NCBI GenBank assembly: GCA_937988795.1
Contig: CALKHY010000195.1
Span: 1 to 9,420 of the forward strand
Direction: 5' to 3'
DNA: 9,420 bases
Source: an uncultured Candidatus Saccharibacteria bacterium
Lineage (GTDB): Bacteria; Patescibacteriota; Saccharimonadia; Saccharimonadales; UBA4665
The position numbers were made by a program, and so were the translations under genes. Shown here one piece after another: positions 6,305 through 9,420 of the stretch; position 1 is the first letter of the stretch, and every line of letters begins with the position of its first letter. Under the pieces are notes generated by a model. It did not search any database and was not told where the DNA came from. It was given only the letters and a program-made list of their open reading frames with translations.

Positions 6305-7395
6305 ACCCACCAGCCCTTTTTGCCCGATTCTTTTTTGAATTGTTCGAGTAGCTCTTTTTGCTTTCGGGTGAGCTTGGTGGGCGTATCGACGATGATGGTG
6401 ACGATGTGGGCGCCGCGGCCGTTGCCGCGGAGGTGGGGGACGCCGTGGCCGGAGAGCTTAAAGTCGGTGCCGCTTTGGGTGCCGGGTGGAACTTTCATGC
6501 GGACGATGCCGTCGACGGTTTCGACATCAACTTCGGTGCCGAGGGCGGCGTCAACCATATCAACGTGTTCTTCACTCAAAATCAGGTCGCCTTCGCGCGT
6601 GAACTTCTTGTGGGCTTTGACGCGCAGGTGCACGTACAGATCACCCTTGGACCCGTTGACGATGGCTTCGCCGCGGTCGCGCAGGCGGATAGTGGCGCCG
6701 TCGTCCACGCCAGCCGGGATTTTGATGGTCAGCTCCTGCCGCTTGTGGCGCGTGCCTTTACCATGACAGACCGTACAGGCCTTTTCCGGCACCTTGCCGC
6801 TGCCTTTACACGTCGGGCACACTGCAGCCTGCTGGATGTTGCCAAAGATGGTGCGCATGACATTGACGACCTGGCCGGAACCTTTGCACGAGCTACAGGT
6901 TTTGAGTTCGTACCCTGGCTCGACGGTCTTGCCGCCGCAGTGGTCACACGTGTCTTCCAGGTCGATCTTGATGTCGCGCTCGGTGCCGAACACGGCTTCT
7001 TCAAAGCCGATTTCTATCTCTACTTCAACATCGCGGCCACGGTCCGGCTGGCGCCGTCGGCTGGGACCGGTGCCAAAGAAACTGCTAAAGATGTCGCCAA
7101 GGTCGCCAAAGTCAAAGCTGATGTTCTCTGCACCAAACCCGCCAAAGCCGCCGCCAAACGGATTGCCGCTGGCGCCGCCGCCCACGCCGGCATGACCGAA
7201 CTGGTCGTAGCGCTGGCGCTTTTGCGGGTCGCGGAGCACCTCGTAGGCTTCGTTGATTTCCTTAAACTTCTCTTCGTCACCGCCCTCTTTGTCCGGGTGG
7301 TACTGCACGGCCAAGCGCCGGTACGCCTTCTTAATTTCGTCCGGAGAGGCGTCCCTGCTTACTCCCAATATTTCGTAATAATCGCGCTTTGCCAT
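6301..7395 (-). CDS. dnaJ: Molecular chaperone DnaJ (type I Hsp40)
   Basis: A 364-residue complete type I J-protein, normal length for DnaJ. It stimulates DnaK's ATPase and hands over unfolded clients in the cytoplasm. Domains: J domain 1-66 with HPD at 33-35, Gly/Phe-rich stretch about 67-110, zinc domain with four Cys pairs at 150/153 (CDHCGGKT), 167/170 (CSSCKGSG), 193/196 (CPTCKGSG) and 207/210 (CTVCHGKG), then the two substrate-binding beta domains, with [19 protein letters not shown] in the second. The first Cys motif departs from CxxCxGxG at the last positions. The start has AAGGAG only 3 nt before ATG 7395, inside the 12-nt gap after the upstream unknown gene. It therefore sits in a dnaK-orf121-dnaJ operon, and dnaJ could be translated by ribosomes arriving from orf121. 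Confidence 0.97.
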   Translation of the reverse strand: MAKRDYYEILGVSRDASPDEIKKAYRRLAVQYHPDKEGGDEEKFKEINEAYEVLRDPQKRQRYDQFGHAGVGGGASGNPFGGGFGGFGAENISFDFGDLGDIFSSFFGTGPSRRRQPDRGRDVEVEIEIGFEEAVFGTERDIKIDLEDTCDHCGGKTVEPGYELKTCSSCKGSGQVVNVMRTIFGNIQQAAVCPTCKGSGKVPEKACTVCHGKGTRHKRQELTIKIPAGVDDGATIRLRDRGEAIVNGSKGDLYVHLRVKAHKKFTREGDLILSEEHVDMVDAALGTEVDVETVDGIVRMKVPPGTQSGTDFKLSGHGVPHLRGNGRGAHIVTIIVDTPTKLTRKQKELLEQFKKESGKKGWWV

Positions 7396-7407
7396 GTTCT
7401 CCTTTTC

Positions 7408-7773
7408 TTAGGTTATTACCACTGACGGGGTGGCGAGCATGCTGTTGAGCAGCGCCAGCGCCCGCTGCTCGTCGCCAGACGTTTGCCCGCGGGTTAACGC
7501 AAACACCTCGTTGATTTGGTTGTCCAGCCATAAAACAACCAACTCGAACGCATCAGCACGGCCCTGGTCACGTTGTAACCATACCACACATTTGGGATTG
7601 GCGTAGCCAAAACGAAGAATTTCCTTGCGCGTCTGCTCATCTGTGTAGGCGCTGCGGAAATTTTCATTCCAAATCTTTTGCGCCAAGCCAAACGCCTGAT
7701 CGCTCACCACCGTGCGCACCAGCACGTTCAGCTTATCGCTCGTGGTTCCGCTGCTTTTGCCAATGCCAAACAT
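7408..7773 (-). CDS. Unrecognised 121-residue protein between dnaK and dnaJ
   Basis: I do not recognise this protein. It is a 121-residue, mostly soluble alpha/beta-looking sequence without a signal peptide, membrane segment or Cys cluster. It begins MFGIGKSSGTTSDKLN and has a hydrophobic stretch FELVVLWLDNQINEVFAL in the middle and ALALLNSMLATPSVVIT at the end, with scattered aromatic residues (KIWNENF, VVWLQRD). That it is real is supported by position: it is co-directional between dnaK (64-nt gap) and dnaJ (12-nt gap), with a matching reading frame and no competing long frame on either strand. Start ATG 7773 has no SD. TACAAT lies 7 nt upstream and could allow a leaderless internal start (weak). 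A role linked to the Hsp70 cycle is a guess from location alone. Confidence 0.7.
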   Translation of the reverse strand: MFGIGKSSGTTSDKLNVLVRTVVSDQAFGLAQKIWNENFRSAYTDEQTRKEILRFGYANPKCVVWLQRDQGRADAFELVVLWLDNQINEVFALTRGQTSGDEQRALALLNSMLATPSVVIT

Positions 7774-7791
7774 ATAGTCTATTGTAGCTTA

Positions 7792-7826
7792 CTGCTCCCT
7801 GCGGCGCCGTGTTTTGCAGGGAGCAG
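7792..7826 (-). other. Intercistronic hairpin between dnaK and orf121
   Basis: CTGCTCCCTGC (7802-7792 as the complementary arm) and GCAGGGAGCAG (7816-7826) are perfect 11-bp inverted arms around a 13-nt loop that itself contains the palindrome GGCGCC. The predicted RNA stem is very stable. No T-run follows on either strand, so it is not a canonical intrinsic terminator. In this position it more likely protects the dnaK mRNA 3' end, is a processing site, or lowers expression of the downstream genes relative to dnaK (inference). Confidence 0.7.
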
Positions 7827-7837
7827 GGTTTAAATAG

Positions 7838-9420
7838 CTACTTCTCGTCGACGACCTCGCCCTCTACTGGGCCGTCCTTGTCATCCTTCTTCTTGTCGTC
7901 AGTTTTGGCGTCGTCGTCTTTCTTTTCTGCCTTGCTGGCGGCCTCGTACATCTTGGCGCCGATAGGCATAAGCTTGTCGTTCAGCGCCTTGAGGGCACTC
8001 TCCAGTTTGTCCTTGTCTTCAACCTCGACAGAGCCTTTGGCCTCTTTGATGGCTTCATCCAGGGTCTTGATGTCTTCCTCGGACAGCTTGTCTTTGTTGT
8101 CGTTCTTGAGCTTCTCGGCCTGGTAGATAGCGTTCTCCAGCATGTTGCGGGCTTCGGCAACTTCGCGGCGCTTTTTGTCCTCTTCGGCGTGCGACTCGGC
8201 CTCTTTGGCCATGCGCTCAACCTCTGTTTTGTCGAGGTTGCCGCTGCCGGTAATGGTAATGGACTGCTCCTTGCCAGTACCCTTGTCCTTAGCGGTGACG
8301 TTTAAGATACCGTTGGCGTCGATGTTAAAGGTAACTTCGATCTGCGGCACGCCGCGGGGCGCCGGGGGAATGCCGTCCAGGATGAAGCGGCCGAGAGACT
8401 TGTTGTCAGCAGCCATGGCGCGCTCGCCCTGGAGCACGTGGATTTCTACCTGCGGCTGGTTGTCGGAAGCAGTGCTGAATACCTCGCTCTTAGAGGTCGG
8501 GATGGTGGTGTTGCGCTCGATCAGCTTGGTCATGACACCGCCCATAGTCTCGATACCAAGGCTCAAAGGTGTTACGTCAAGCAGCAGCACATCCTTGACC
8601 TCGCCCTGCAGCACGCCGCCCTGGATGGCAGCGCCAACGGCCACAACCTCGTCCGGATTCACACCCTTCATCGGCTCCTTGCCGAAGATTTCCTTTACCT
8701 TGGCCTGTACGGCCGGCATACGGGTCATACCACCAACCAACACCACGGCGTCGATGTCGGAAGCGGAGAAACCAGCGTCCTTGAGCGCCTTCTCGCACGG
8801 CTCAACAGTACGGTCAATCAGGTCGGCGACCAGGCTTTCCAGCTTGGCACGGGTCAGCTTGTGTTCGAAGTGCTTGGGGCCTTCCGCGTCGGCCGTCAGG
8901 AACGGCAAGTTGATGTCTACCTCTTGCGCGGTGGACAGCTCGATCTTGGCCTTTTCGGCCTCATCGCGCAGACGCTGCATAGCAGCCTTGTCTTCAGTCA
9001 GGTCAATGCCGTGCTCTTTCTTGAACTCCTCAACAAAGTAGTTGACGAGTGCGCGGTCGAAGTCGGCGCCACCCAGGTGGGTGTCACCGTTGGTACTCTT
9101 TACCTCGAACACGCCGTCACCCAGCTCAAGGATAGAAATGTCGAACGTACCGCCGCCCAGGTCGTAGACAGCAATCTTCTCTTCTTTGTCGCCCTTATCC
9201 AGGCCGTAGGCCAGCGCGGCAGCGGTCGGCTCGTTAATGATGCGCTTAACCTCAAGGCCGGCAATCTTACCAGCGTCCTTGGTTGCCTGGCGTTGGCTGT
9301 CGTCGAAGTACGCCGGAACGGTGATGACAGCTTCGGTGACCGGCTGGCCCAAAAAAGCCTCGGCGTCAGCCTTGAGCTTGCCAAGCACCATGGCGCTGAT
9401 TTCCTCGGGGCTGTACTCCT
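7838..9420 (-). CDS. dnaK: Molecular chaperone DnaK (Hsp70), 5' end outside the window
   Basis: 526 residues are visible, open to the right edge (the edge frame reads [16 protein letters not shown]). Compared with E. coli DnaK (638), roughly the first 110 residues are missing. The ATPase domain shows [53 protein letters not shown] and [13 protein letters not shown], followed by the linker [16 protein letters not shown]. Then come the substrate-binding beta domain ([20 protein letters not shown]), the helical lid and a charged tail rich in Lys and Asp ending EGEVVDEK. It binds and releases unfolded proteins in an ATP cycle driven by DnaJ and GrpE. It is the first visible gene of a dnaK-orf121-dnaJ operon. 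No grpE is visible here and it may lie upstream. ATG 9391 is an internal Met, not the start. No sign of damage. Confidence 0.98.
   Translation of the reverse strand, partial: EYSPEEISAMVLGKLKADAEAFLGQPVTEAVITVPAYFDDSQRQATKDAGKIAGLEVKRIINEPTAAALAYGLDKGDKEEKIAVYDLGGGTFDISILELGDGVFEVKSTNGDTHLGGADFDRALVNYFVEEFKKEHGIDLTEDKAAMQRLRDEAEKAKIELSTAQEVDINLPFLTADAEGPKHFEHKLTRAKLESLVADLIDRTVEPCEKALKDAGFSASDIDAVVLVGGMTRMPAVQAKVKEIFGKEPMKGVNPDEVVAVGAAIQGGVLQGEVKDVLLLDVTPLSLGIETMGGVMTKLIERNTTIPTSKSEVFSTASDNQPQVEIHVLQGERAMAADNKSLGRFILDGIPPAPRGVPQIEVTFNIDANGILNVTAKDKGTGKEQSITITGSGNLDKTEVERMAKEAESHAEEDKKRREVAEARNMLENAIYQAEKLKNDNKDKLSEEDIKTLDEAIKEAKGSVEVEDKDKLESALKALNDKLMPIGAKMYEAASKAEKKDDDAKTDDKKKDDKDGPVEGEVVDEK

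Noticed and set aside
6358..7425. A 355-codon open frame on the plus strand opposite dnaJ
   Set aside because: It is a mirror of the intact dnaJ reading frame, low-complexity in Ala/Val/Asp, with no SD or promoter.
1..9420. CRISPR array, insertion sequence, tRNA or rRNA
   Set aside because: No regularly spaced direct repeats, transposase, terminal inverted repeats or tRNA/rRNA motifs were seen. Nearly all bases belong to the listed genes.

Overview
The window is compact bacterial DNA of about 50-55% GC with short intergenic gaps. The mix of genes, very short 5' leaders and small overlapping genes suggests a small-genome lineage, possibly Patescibacteria/CPR of the Saccharibacteria type. That placement is an inference from gene content and style, since no marker gene here fixes the taxonomy. 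All nine intact or partly visible 3' ends stop at TAG or TAA and none at TGA.

Left edge (1-581, minus): the 5' part of a berberine-bridge-type FAD-dependent oxidoreductase, broken by one in-frame TGA at codon 51. Its domain motifs are otherwise intact on both sides of the stop.

Centre (666-6304): a dense island of amide-ligase and peptidase genes. In order these are a RimK-type glutamate ligase (minus), a RimB-type retropepsin-like protease overlapping and preceding it (minus), an L-amino-acid-ligase-like ATP-grasp enzyme (plus), a stand-alone ATP-grasp module of the cyanophycin synthetase/GshAB type (minus), a second RimK-like ATP-grasp enzyme (minus), and an S51 peptidase of the dipeptidase E/cyanophycinase family (plus). 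Four ATP-grasp ligases of different subfamilies thus sit beside two peptidases whose families are known to cleave the unusual amide bonds such ligases make. The sequence supports, but does not prove, a ribosome-independent system that builds and removes peptides or amino-acid tails, for example oligoglutamate or cyanophycin-like chains or protein tailing. Two divergent promoter regions (2065-2135 and 5446-5530) control much of the island.

Right part (6301-9420, minus): a chaperone operon reading dnaK (5' end outside the window), a strong intercistronic hairpin, an unrecognised 121-residue protein, then a type I dnaJ. The S51 peptidase and dnaJ end tail to tail, sharing the palindrome CTAG.

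Regulation visible in the sequence: four minus-strand starts share an extended -10 of the form TGGTATNNT. The S51 peptidase has a near-consensus promoter (TTGTTA, 17 bp, TATAAT) placed so that its transcript should be leaderless. No rRNA, tRNA, CRISPR array, insertion sequence or convincing intrinsic terminator was found. No intergenic stretch exceeds about 105 bases.
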